A stretch of 64,000 nucleotides of DNA, from assembly GCF_029227915.1 (NCBI RefSeq), contig NC_079876.1:28803828-28867827 (forward strand), in the 5' to 3' direction. This document shows, piece after piece, positions 35,269 to 45,200 of this stretch (within the stretch, counting starts at the first letter, position 1; each line of letters begins with the position of its first letter). This DNA comes from Hydractinia symbiolongicarpus. Lineage: Eukaryota; Cnidaria; Hydrozoa; Anthoathecata; Hydractiniidae. Under the pieces are notes generated by a model, which saw nothing but the letters and a program-made list of their open reading frames with translations, was not told the origin of the DNA and made no database searches. Position numbers and translations under genes: made by a program.

Positions 35269-36693
35269 TTAAACAATGTCAATGTCAATGTCGCTATCTC
35301 CGTCCGAGTCTTCGTCGATAACATGAAAGGACTCATAGCTTTCATTTACATCACAATCGTAAATTTCAAATGGGTTGTCAGAAGATTGGTCTTCTTCCAA
35401 TGCCTCAGTTGCTTTTTTCATTAAGGTAGCACCAGATGAACAGGACGATCCTTCTTTAAAACAATGGATTTGTCCATCCTCTGATCCATCAAGAGCTAAA
35501 TTTAAACCACACGACTTGAAAGATTTGATAATCATTTCCGTGCTCAAGCCATTCCATGCGTCTAAAACCCATTGCACTAGCTTTCGTCGCGATGGAGGTT
35601 TCTGGTTTCCTCCTTTTGTGAACTGTTGAACACCTTCAACCATCCATTCGTTATAAAGATCGATCATCCGACTCTTAAATGGTTTATTCCATGAGACATC
35701 TGGTGCCTGTATATATTTAGTGCAGCCACCGGGAATTATGACATTCTCAATTCTGCCTTTTGACAATTCTTGTTTCACGGAATCCATCATGTGGCATTCA
35801 AATGAATCCCAAGCTAACAAGCGTCGATTAAAGGAAAACTTTCCTAAAACTGTTTGCACATAGTGTAAGGTGAGTTCCTCGTTCATCCATGCATTTTTTG
35901 AGGACACAACTACGCATTTATTTTTGAATTCAGTATTTAGTTCTTTGCATTCGCGTTTTGCACCACCAAAAACAATAAATGGTTTAAATTTACTTCCGTC
36001 TGCCTTTGCTGTCAAGCATACAGAAATTCTGACCTTTTCATGACCAGTCGATTTAAGCATAATTTCTCGTTCGCCACGCTGTGACACCGTTGTAGGTGCT
36101 GTCATATCCGCCCAAACAGCAGTCTCGTCCATTGCAAGAATCGAACCGGCGTTGAATTGGTATTTCTTTGACATTCGGCGGACATGTACTACATACTGCA
36201 CCAACCTGTCCACAAGATACGCTGGATCCTTTTGAACTGTTGTCGTTCTACGACGTAATGAAAGACAATTTCGTTTCATGAACTTTTCCAACCAACCTCG
36301 ACTAGCCTGGAAACTATTTTTTGCAACAGTGTCCTCTCCAGCTTTTTCATCGTGCATTGCTTTTGCTTTTCTCATTATCAGTTTTCTCGAAACACGCAAA
36401 GAATTAGCTCTCCTATCATGTATCCATTCGAGCAGATCTTCTTCTAAATCAAGATTCTTGATTTTGCAACCTCCTCCTTCTAGTTTGAATCTTTTCGCTG
36501 CTCCTTGTTTCAACTTCTCCACATTAGCTCTCCATTCTCTTACTCTTTTTTCATCGACACCGTACTTATTTCCTGCTTCGCGATTTGATGTACTAATTGC
36601 GTGATCAACAACTGTTGTCTTAAATTCAAAGGTAAAGCTTCTTCTTTTTTCCCCTTTATGGGATATTAACTGCTTCTCCTCGTTGTGCGACAT
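35269..36693 (-). CDS. pogo/CENPB-type DDE transposase (474 aa)
   Basis: Single uninterrupted frame from ATG 36693, full length. Residues about 17-60 form a pogo/CENPB-N helix-turn-helix (FEFKTTVVDHAI, then NKYGVDEKRVREW). Residues about 75-150 form the CENPB-type second DNA-binding domain (LDLEEDLLEWI, then ASRGWLEKFMKR). The DDE_1 catalytic core has Asp189 (AMDET), Asp296 (AWDSF) and Asp332 (APDVSWNKPFK); the last two are 36 residues apart, as in pogo-group DD(35-36)D enzymes. The C-terminal tail is acidic (DEDSDGDSDIDID). It would bind the terminal and subterminal repeats and move the element by cut and paste at TA. No frameshift or early stop is seen, so it may be functional or only recently silenced. 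Confidence 0.95.
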   Translation of the reverse strand: MSHNEEKQLISHKGEKRRSFTFEFKTTVVDHAISTSNREAGNKYGVDEKRVREWRANVEKLKQGAAKRFKLEGGGCKIKNLDLEEDLLEWIHDRRANSLRVSRKLIMRKAKAMHDEKAGEDTVAKNSFQASRGWLEKFMKRNCLSLRRRTTTVQKDPAYLVDRLVQYVVHVRRMSKKYQFNAGSILAMDETAVWADMTAPTTVSQRGEREIMLKSTGHEKVRISVCLTAKADGSKFKPFIVFGGAKRECKELNTEFKNKCVVVSSKNAWMNEELTLHYVQTVLGKFSFNRRLLAWDSFECHMMDSVKQELSKGRIENVIIPGGCTKYIQAPDVSWNKPFKSRMIDLYNEWMVEGVQQFTKGGNQKPPSRRKLVQWVLDAWNGLSTEMIIKSFKSCGLNLALDGSEDGQIHCFKEGSSCSSGATLMKKATEALEEDQSSDNPFEIYDCDVNESYESFHVIDEDSDGDSDIDIDIV

Positions 36694-36923
36694 TTTTCTA
36701 ATGAACTTTCACTTACAAACATAAAAGTGTGTAAGGTTGATATATACAGATTGGGAGCAATTATCTTGTAGTATTGTTTACTGGTGTCAACTTTTTCTTT
36801 AAACACTATTAACAATCCAAGGGAGTGTTATTTTCGACGAGATCAAAAGCGCGGAAAATGATTTTCTCTATAAGAAAAAGTTCTATTTTTATCAATCGTT
36901 GATTGCACGCTCATACGAAATAT
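36694..36923. promoter_or_regulatory. Divergent intergenic region of the transposon
   Basis: 230 bp between two genes transcribed away from each other, so both promoters must lie here or in their 5' leaders. AT-rich; TATATATACAGA near 36739 and GTTTAAAGAAA-type motifs are possible core elements but not decisive. Confidence 0.4.
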
Positions 36924-37430
36924 ATGATAGCTACACGTGGAAGTCAGAGATTTGAGAAGAACATGGCTCGAGTGATTCCTAAAACATTTGAAATGTATTT
37001 CATCATTAAATTCTCTACAAATATTCGCGGACATCATGTTTATAAAAATATATGGACACCCATTATAGGAGAATCTTTGGTTTGCAAAGAAGACAAGAGA
37101 GTAGAGGCTCAAGAACTGGACAAGAATGCAATTGGAACGTACAAACTCATGGACGGCAACGAAACCTTAGTGGGACATTTGCCAATAGAGTTGTCAAAGC
37201 TGATATCGTTTTTTATTGAAATTGGAGATAATCATGTAAATGCGACAGTTACTGGGAAACGAAAACGAGAGATTGGTTTGAGTGTACCTGCAAAGTTCAT
37301 TTGTTTTACATCTAGCAAAAGTTATGCTAAAATTCTTCACGGTGAACTGTTAAAGCGTAAAACTAAATATTCGTATTTGTCATTAGATGTAGAAGAATTT
37401 TGTGAAAGAAAACAGATCAAATTCATATAA
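36924..37430 (+). CDS. Transposon-borne HIRAN-like accessory protein (168 aa)
   Basis: Starts at ATG 36924 (a second ATG at 36963 is possible). Residues about 40-95 read YKNIWTPIIGESLVCKE, then ELDKNAIGTYKL, then ETLVGHLPIELSKL. The order W-P-x-x-G-E, D-x-N-A-I and VGxLP, followed by a strand-rich VTGKRKREIGLSVPAK segment, resembles HIRAN domains, which in HLTF/Rad5-type proteins bind DNA ends. The assignment comes from pattern recognition only and the divergence is large. The gene lies wholly inside the DDE element, divergent from the transposase, and has no introns. It may help transposition by binding DNA ends or the subterminal arrays. AATAAA in the right-end array just downstream could serve as its poly(A) signal. 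Confidence 0.6.
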   Translation: MIATRGSQRFEKNMARVIPKTFEMYFIIKFSTNIRGHHVYKNIWTPIIGESLVCKEDKRVEAQELDKNAIGTYKLMDGNETLVGHLPIELSKLISFFIEIGDNHVNATVTGKRKREIGLSVPAKFICFTSSKSYAKILHGELLKRKTKYSYLSLDVEEFCERKQIKFI

Positions 37431-37471
37431 ATACCAACTTTTTTTACTTTCCCTATTAAAATGGTTATTTT

Positions 37472-37636
37472 CTAATAAACGCCGCATCTAAGGTGCGGCG
37501 TTCTTTGGAGGGCGGCGTTCTTTGGAGGGCGGCGTTCTTTAGAGGGCGGCGTTTATTACAAATTTTCATATAGAAGTGCGGCGTTCTTTGGAGGGCGGCG
37601 TTCTTTAGAGGGCGGCGTTCTTTAGAGGAAATACGG
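37472..37636. repeat. Right transposon end: two blocks of 17-mer repeats plus inverted terminus
   Basis: Two blocks of three GCGGCGTTCTTTRGAGG units, separated by GCGGCGTTTATTACAAA and a short AT spacer. The final unit runs into the terminal inverted repeat GGAAATACGG. A single reversed AATAAACGCCGC lies at the inner edge. The arrays at both ends point the same way, which is unusual beside inverted termini. Confidence 0.85.
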
Positions 37637-38091
37637 TAGTTGAATCGAGTTATCCCGAACACCGGATAACTCGAACTTTCATTATCTCTTGGGTCCCTTG
37701 AAATTTTGTAATTACTTTCTAATAAAAAATCTGGTTATAATAACATTCGTTAACTCATCCCTTTTTTCGTCCCTCTTGAGGTTAATTTCTCCAGATAACT
37801 CGAGCTTTTCACTCGAAAAAAGGAAAGCAAAAACTTAAAAAAGTAAGATTTTAATCTTTTTTATTAACTCCTGATGTAATATCAGAGATGTTGTCTGTTG
37901 TCTGTCAACGAACAATCTGCATGCCTTATTCATAGCTAAAAATGCACCTTTTTCGGTAACTGTTGCCCCATCTCTTGAAAAACCGTTTTAACTCGAACTA
38001 TAAGACTGGCAACTTCGTTTAACTTGATCATTCTTAAGTAAAACTATTTTCTCCGGCCCCTTGAAGGTTCGAGTTACTGAGAGGTAACTGT
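37637..38091. mobile_element. Older Tigger-like MITE, interrupted by the DDE transposon
   Basis: Starts GTTGAATCGAGTTATCCCG and ends GTTCGAGTTACTGAGAGG followed by TAACTGTA. Internal GATAACTCGAAC and CTCGAGCTTTT motifs are Tigger-like. The right terminus read in reverse begins TACAGTTACC. The matching TATGCAGTTA lies across the DDE element at 35061-35070, so the intact transposon probably jumped into this element's left terminus. Confidence 0.6.
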
Positions 38092-38189
38092 ATTCTGCTT
38101 CAAATGGTAACCGAATAACTACATTGGGTCAAAAATGCACAAAAGAGCGATACGCGTATGCAAGGCGTCAAAAATCTAAAAAACCAGCG

Positions 38190-38399
38190 AAACCGTTAAT
38201 TTTTCCATTGGGCTAAAGACTCGTCCCTTTAATAATAGCCGTATTCCGTCTGTCTGTCTCTGCGCGGACCCCCGTTGAGTTGAAAATCATGCTACAGAAA
38301 CACGAATATTAAATGCGATATATTTTTATCCACTTTGTAGCGATGGGTAAATTTAAAGGACGGGCGAACCCGTGAATTCTTCCACGGGCTAACGACTAG
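38190..38399 (+). mobile_element. Mini-Helitron (176 bp) with a truncated copy before it
   Basis: 38224-38399 begins TCCCTTTAATAATAGCCGT, contains CTGTCTGTCTCTGCGCGGAC, and ends with hairpin ACCCGTGAATTCTTCCACGGG and GCTAACGACTAG. The 34 bases before it are the degenerate end of another copy. The following TTTCTTAATAATAGCG looks like the start of a third. Confidence 0.65.
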
Positions 38400-38469
38400 T
38401 TTCTTAATAATAGCGAGACATCCCAACCGCTGATCACTATTTGACAACGCATTCATATGGTTGATTTAG

Positions 38470-40320
38470 TTTAAAGAAAAATATTTTTGATGATGCAATG
38501 CTTGTCTTTTAATTCCAAATACGATTGATCATTCTTTCTCCTTCCAAGTGCTCCTTGAGATAAAAGACCTACTTTTAAGGTTTATATTGAAGAGCTCAGG
38601 GGAGGAGAATAATGCTTAATGATATTTATCGTTTAATCATTGTGTCTGATTCAAATTTTATGCTATGTCCATAAGAAAAAGGTTTATAACCACTAAGCAT
38701 AAACTAGCCAAACCATAAGAAAACTTCCTAGATAACTGGAAGTAGAACTTCAAAAGAAATTTTTGTCGAAATGGCATGGTGTTTACCAATTCATCACATA
38801 AAGCGTCGAAGCAGCCAAGCAATCTGTTTTTGCCGGGTCGGCTGACATTTTTTCAATTGCATGGAGCAGTTGTGCCCACTAACGCTAGTATACAATATCG
38901 CAAATGGTGTATATTTTGGTGTATAGGTGTGTATTTTGCAGCGAGATTTAAAGTGAATTTAAAATACAAAGTTTCATAAAAATGTAATCCATTTACATAG
39001 AATTAATAGCAGCAAAAGACATTGAAAAGTGAGTTTCACCACAATGGTAGTTCTTGCTGCCTCAAACCCGGGACCTTGACTTGCATGTAGGCAGAATGGA
39101 GAGGCTTTGACCTACATATCAAACTGAAATATTATTCACACAAGGAACTAACTGACTTGATTATCTCTTATTTTCTGTTCAAAATATGCCGGTTATGTTT
39201 TCACAAAACAACATCAAAAATTTTCCTGTTTAAAATTGTTCTGACAGCTTCAATAGGAGTAGAAAATCGACCAATTAAGATTATAGTAGTTGCGAATTTG
39301 ATAAAGGTTTCGTAAATGGACCTTATTAAGAACATAGTTAACAGCTTGGATCCTTGTCAAAAGTTCAGGCAAGTGATGATGCAAAGCAAGCAACAGGACT
39401 TCAGTGCTTCAACGCAATAAATTTTAGAACGAATTTTTTTAAAATGATTTTTCTAAAGAGCTTTTTAATGTTTTCGCGAAGACTTATTTTTAAATATAAA
39501 AATTATGTAGCTTTTTGATTTGATATTTGCAAATAGAAAGAGCGTTCAAGGAAACAAATGGTTGTAGATATGCCTGTACAATATATTGAAAATATACACG
39601 TATGGAAAATATTTCATTACGTCTATACTTTTAGCGGTGGTGTATTGATTTAGTCGGGAACAAGTGACAAAAAATTTTGCCAGTGACGAAAATTCCCCCG
39701 GACGAATATATACTCCGACATTAAATTTTCCTCACTAAATAATTATACTTGGCGAATTACTGATTTCAAAAATGTGAGATAAGCAACAGAATTATGAGAT
39801 TGACTCTGATAGCGAATAAAATATAATCTATTTTAAAAAGTAATTCTTCTCGGGGAAAGTATTTTAAAATGACGAAATTTGTTTTCTTTCCCGCTAACTT
39901 ACTATTTTAATTCGTAATTGCGTAAATTTATTTTGCGCGAGTGGTACTCATCCATGACTTTATTTCACGAAGATAACAAAAATTCGTGAAAATTAATTTC
40001 GCGGACATTACTCTTCTTACTTAAATTTCCGGATTTGTAATCCTCACTTTAATATCAAAAAATATGGACAACATAGTAGCAGTCCCGATCTCCAGCTAGC
40101 TGCTACTGTTCTACCCTTCTTTTGAAGGAATGTTGGTGACGTTCGCACAGAGAGTCCGGTTACTTGCAGGTGAAACTAACTCCTGCATTTATTGCTTCAT
40201 TGCTTACCAAAAACACAAAAAAAGAGCTAAAAAGCAAATAAAAATCTAAAAAAATAACTTACCAGCAAGACAGAAATATCCAACTGCTGGAAGACGTGTC
40301 AACGCGCAAAGATGTGATCA
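38470..40320. other. Intergenic, no gene seen
   Basis: AT-rich spacer with several CGCGAAAATTAATTTCGCG-type fragments at 39890-40010. No supported coding exon. Confidence 0.4.
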
Positions 40321-40330
40321 ACAGATTAAA

Positions 40331-40503
40331 TCTCTATAATAATAGCCGTCGTCTGTCTGTCTCTGCGCGGACCCCCCGTTGAGTTAGAAAATGATGTTAC
40401 GGAAACACGAATATCAAATGCGATATATTTTTATCCACTTTGATGCGACGGGTAAATATAAAGGACGGGCGAACCAGTGGATTTTTCCACGGGCAACCAC
40501 TAG
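40331..40503 (+). mobile_element. Mini-Helitron (173 bp) followed by the start of another copy
   Basis: Inserted after A; begins TCTCTATAATAATAGCCGTC and ends GTGGATTTTTCCACGGGC with CAACCACTAG. Very similar to 38224-38399. Immediately after it, TCTATATAATAATACGCC (from 40504) looks like the 5' end of a further, truncated copy. Confidence 0.7.
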
Positions 40504-40923
40504 TCTATATAATAATACGCCAGTTCCGTGTGTCTGTAACAGGCAAAGTGGATGTGTTGTTTTTTCTAAAGAAGCAGCCGCGGTAACATGTCACTTTTGC
40601 TAAACTTTTATGTTTATTATGTCTTTTGTGTGATTTTTCAAACTGATTTAAAATTTTTCTTTTAAAAAAAGTCACGGTTAATTTATTTTATTGTTCTTAT
40701 TAAAACCTTTATCTAATGACTTAGTTACACAAACGTCATGGGTAATTAATTTTTGTTATTCCCTTTAGACTAAATACTAGTCAAAGTATATTTCCTTTTG
40801 ATTGTCCTCCCAACGTTGTTTCTATCCTACTTATATTAAACCTAGTAAATACTTTAATTTGTTGGATTATAATTTCATTAGATTTTCTATGCGTGTTTCT
40901 ATATATCTCAGCCAATAATCTCA

Positions 40924-40990
40924 TTCCCAGGGGTTTTAAGGTTTTTATATTGGGCCGTTTCAATATAAAAACCTAAAAAGCCCTGGGGAA
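40924..40990. repeat. Foldback hairpin, about 28-bp imperfect stem
   Basis: CCCAGGGGTTTTAAGG and TTTTTATATTG pair with CAATATAAAAACC and AAAAGCCCTGGGG across an 8-nt loop. It may be a solo foldback element or recent inverted duplication. Confidence 0.55.
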
Positions 40991-42212
40991 GAGGTTGACA
41001 GTTGTTATCAAACAAATCCGGTCACACGCAAGGATTTTCTGTTAATCATGTTTTTAAACGTGAGTCGATATGATGCCAACCTCCCGGACATTGAAAATGT
41101 AAATTATTAGCTATTTTTCTGCAGAGCTTCCAACCTTATTATGTTACTTTCACGAAGGTATTTCTTTTCATCTTTTGGAATGCGCTGTTGCAGTACGCAC
41201 GGAATTGATGTACTTTGATCTCAAATCACAGAAAAAGATGGCGTTTGAGCAAAAATTATGTAACAGGAGGACTGGTAAAGAGCAACAAATAAAAAATTTT
41301 ATTACAGCTTTTTATTAGGGTAACACACTTAGTTGTCGTTCTCATTTTTGGCGCTGCATCATGCTTGCATAAAAAAGTTGGTCGGGTCGGTTTTTATTAA
41401 AAACAAGAAACCAAAGCGGTTTTAACACTCACACTAAGGCAACAGATAGATAAATTTCTTGAAATAAAATAAATATATAACCATCGAAAAATCCGTTTAG
41501 ACGGATACAACGAATATTGATCGACACGGCGCCCTAATTAAATTCTTGTTACCTCCGCGGAACTCTCGTTGAGTTTTAAACACTCTCACCCACGGGTGTG
41601 AGTGAATGATACAACAGTTGATTTCACGACGTGATTGGAAACACATGTTGTGCAGCAACGCGACTGATATTGTTATACTAATACTAAATACGAAATCCTC
41701 CGCATCTTGGCTATTCGCCAAATTAATTCCAAAAATTTCAAAAAGACCGCAATTTAAAGCATTTGGGATCAATAACATGCTTTAAGCTGGCTAAAAAATT
41801 TTAAAAGTCGCAGCCTTAAGCCAACACAATATTAATCTCATCAGATTGGCAATGACAACTCATAAAAAACTTTTCCCTTTCCTAATTGGTTGTACCTTTT
41901 TATTTTTTCGAAATAGACTTAAGGATTTTAATTTGAGCCACAAATTTGAGCTAGGAGCTAAAACCAATACATTGACTTACTACGTTCAACCACTCCAGAA
42001 ACTATCTTGATTTTTGAATTATTAAAAACTCGTCCCTATGACGAATGTTCGTGGCAGTAGAAAGGTTAAAGGTTTATTAAAAATATAAAGTTAAAGCTTT
42101 AAAAAGAAAAACAAAAATAATAAATATTGTATGTATTTATTTTTATTATTTATTATTTTAGGGGGGTGGTGGGTCTCACAACATGATAAAATACCAAACG
42201 TTTATAAAATAA
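40991..42212. other. Intergenic and INTS7 3' flank
   Basis: No gene supported. The INTS7 3' UTR (minus strand) should occupy the right part. TTTATT at 42073-42078 is AATAAA on that strand, about 140 nt past the stop, and could be its poly(A) signal. Confidence 0.4.
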
Positions 42213-45200
42213 CTATTTCTTTTTTAAATGTCCACCATGCTCGTACACGTCTATATGTATCGTGCAACTAGGTCCGCTTTCCCAGTTCACACCATGTTCG
42301 TCGGTTATACCAGTACTTATTCTTACTGTGTGATGACCAAGATATTTGAATGAGAGTAAAAACTGCGCGCTGAAATATTCATGAAGAGGCTCAGTCGATT
42401 CTTCCAATACCATTTCTGTCATTTGCACAGGCTAAACAAATAAATAGTTGTCGATATCTGCAATACTAAAATGCTCACATATTCCTTTTTCTTTTCATTG
42501 GCCGAAGCAAAATTCGATTATCAACTTCCCTTAAAGAATGTACTCTTTATTAAATTACCGACGAAGGTCCTGATAGCTTCACAAACCTAACGTAGCTTTG
42601 TTCATTATTCCTAATAAACCTCCACGGAGAAGAGCATATCCAGTGTAGTAATAGTGTGTGAAGATGAGTAAAGCAAAAAAAAAAATATTGAAATTTAGCA
42701 TGCTACTAAAAAAACAGTTGTTGTTGGGCAGTAACAAAATAATTGTTACCCACAAATGTTTCTCCAATCAAGTAATTTACTCCAAATGACCGTAAAACAA
42801 AAAACGACCGGACACAGGCTAAAAACCGCTTACCTTGATATCATATGCAACATTCCGAACTGTGTGAGACGGTTTCATTCTCACTGTTAGATTTACTTTA
42901 GATACATGACGGAAGTTTACTAAACAAAAATAAAAGCAGGTTATTAGAACGCCCTTTGATTTGAATTCGTCAGAACGCCTTTGGCTTTTTTACAACTTGA
43001 GAAATAAAAGTACTTGAAACCAGACTGTACAATTAAAAGTTTGATATTACAATTTTCTTACGACACCCAATATTCAAACAAATACACAGTAAAATTAATC
43101 AATAAAAACACCTCACCTGATTTCGACTTTTCTAGAATAACACCCTCAATTTTTAACGTCATCTCACTTGCAATGTTTACAAGGTGCGGATCTTCACGAT
43201 GTGAGTTCCCAGGAGACACTGACAACTGAAAATGAAGTAACACACCGAGTAATCCACTCCAGTGGCTAAAGTGTGAGTAACAATCGAGTGACAAGCATTT
43301 GTCTGTTTGATGAATTTCTTAAAAAGCTGGCTGCAGGGTTGTCAATAATAAATTGAAATAAATTCACTGCTTTACAATAACATTCATAAAATGTCCGTTA
43401 CCACTTAAGGCATTGTAATAATATTTCACGGGAGAAGGATCTCCCGAAACGTTGGCCACTAAACTATCATGTTTTAGAAATGATAGACCTTCAACAAAAA
43501 ATATTTCATAGGCTTGAAAATTAAAAGAAATCTTTCACTATAGTATGTAAGTCAATGCAGGGTAAGAAAAGAATTGAAACAACTTATCTGATCAATGTAA
43601 ATGCATATCACAAAACAAAAACCGTATACTGAGAATGTAAAGGGGGCTTTTATTAAAATAAAAAACATATTTAAATAAAAATTCATGAAAAATTTAAAAG
43701 ATTTTTCCATTACTTTTTTTCAAGTAGGTTGTTCCCCAGGACTTTTCCCAGAACCAAAAAAAATCCATAAATTCTAGAATTTCCATGACCTGTGGCCATC
43801 CTTTGACTGAATTACAACGAAAAATAAATATTATATTTTTTGGTTGTCAGAAACAGGTTTCCCTCAGTGATACTATTAAAAACGAGACTTTCCATGCTTT
43901 GCATCAGTGAAAACCGTATGTCAAAAACGTCCCAGAATAAGTTTACCCAGCATACATTTCTTTGTTTACAATAAAGCTTTCGGCGCCCGGTCCTACACAA
44001 AGCGCGGAAACTTTTGGTTAAAACTGCTTTTCCTTAGCGACCGATGAAAGGTAACCATTATTAAATACTAAACTTCTTTGACTTTCCAACGTTCAAAACG
44101 ACATGAGAAAAACGTATGGAAAGCTTTGTACCTGTATTGAAGTGTTTTGAAGCGACTTGAAGAAATATAACGGCAGTGAAAATCCAACTTTAAGTTGGGA
44201 CAACACGATCGATGTGAGACAATTCGTTTGCTGAAAGAAAAAAGAGTGGAAACGGAAAATCAATTATCATGCTTCAGGATACAATGTATTCTAGCTTGCT
44301 GGTACGCATTTTGCCTTTATGATAAAAAAGTTTAGGGACACTCGTAGCGATATCAACATGTTTCCGGTTTTTTGTCATTTTTTACACCCCAGCTTTCACA
44401 AACTTTTAAGTTCAGTGTTTTTACACAACACGAGAATTTCCGTCTTTTGGGCTGAGTTTTTATGGCGGAAACAGGTGAACGGATATTAAGCATAGCTAAA
44501 TCTTTATCATGGCATTACTAACATTGCCGTGCGTAGTGTAGTGCGTTCGTCTGCGGCTCCCAGTTCGGGGGAGCGCGTATCAAATCCTGCTCGCTGCGTA
44601 CAGCAGCATTAGTGATGCAAAGTAGTTCTTCTGCGATATGAAACATTAAGCAGTTTATAGTTGATGAATTCAAGAAGTAAATCAAGAATTTATTCTCTCT
44701 GTAAACTTCAAACAGATTTTCTTTTCACATTTACTTAAAACTTTTCTTTGAGAGTAGAACCATCATATATATTCGTCATTAAAATACATAGCCGTGGTCA
44801 CACTAGCCTTAAGAACTTCTTAGTATATATACGCACCTGGTGTGAAAGATTTTCTTCTTTCGTTCTATTGTCCACATCCTAGAAAATAAATATTAGGCAC
44901 CAATCTTTTACTTAAAAATCACATTCTAACCTCACCCATTTTTTTATTAACTTCGCATATAATCTCACTGTTTTTTAACTTCATATTTAATCCTAACCCA
45001 TTCTTTATTAACCTCGTATTCAATCGTCACCCATTTTTTATTAACCTCGTATTCAATCCTATCTAGTTTTATTAGTCTTGCGTTCTACCTTACTTAATTC
45101 TACGAACGAAGAAAAACATTTGTCACTCAAAATTAATTGATTTGACTTGCTGCAGAACTTTGAACATTCAACAAATAAAACCGCATCGTATGTTTGAATA

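Larger units (their letters stand above)
35071..37636. mobile_element. Intact pogo/CENPB-like DDE transposon with two divergent genes (2566 bp)
   Basis: A TA dinucleotide flanks both ends (35069-35070 and 37637-37638). Terminal inverted repeats are perfect over 25 bp, starting CCGTATTTCCTCTAAAGAAC on the left and as the reverse complement on the right. Inside each end are tandem GC-rich 17-mers (GCGGCGTTCTTTAGAGG and variants). The element carries a full-length transposase on the minus strand and a second gene on the plus strand. TA duplication and the transposase class place it in the Tc1/mariner-pogo group. Perfect ends and open frames suggest recent activity. Confidence 0.9.

Noticed and set aside
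36278-36604. 108-codon plus-strand frame
   Set aside because: Antisense shadow of the transposase.
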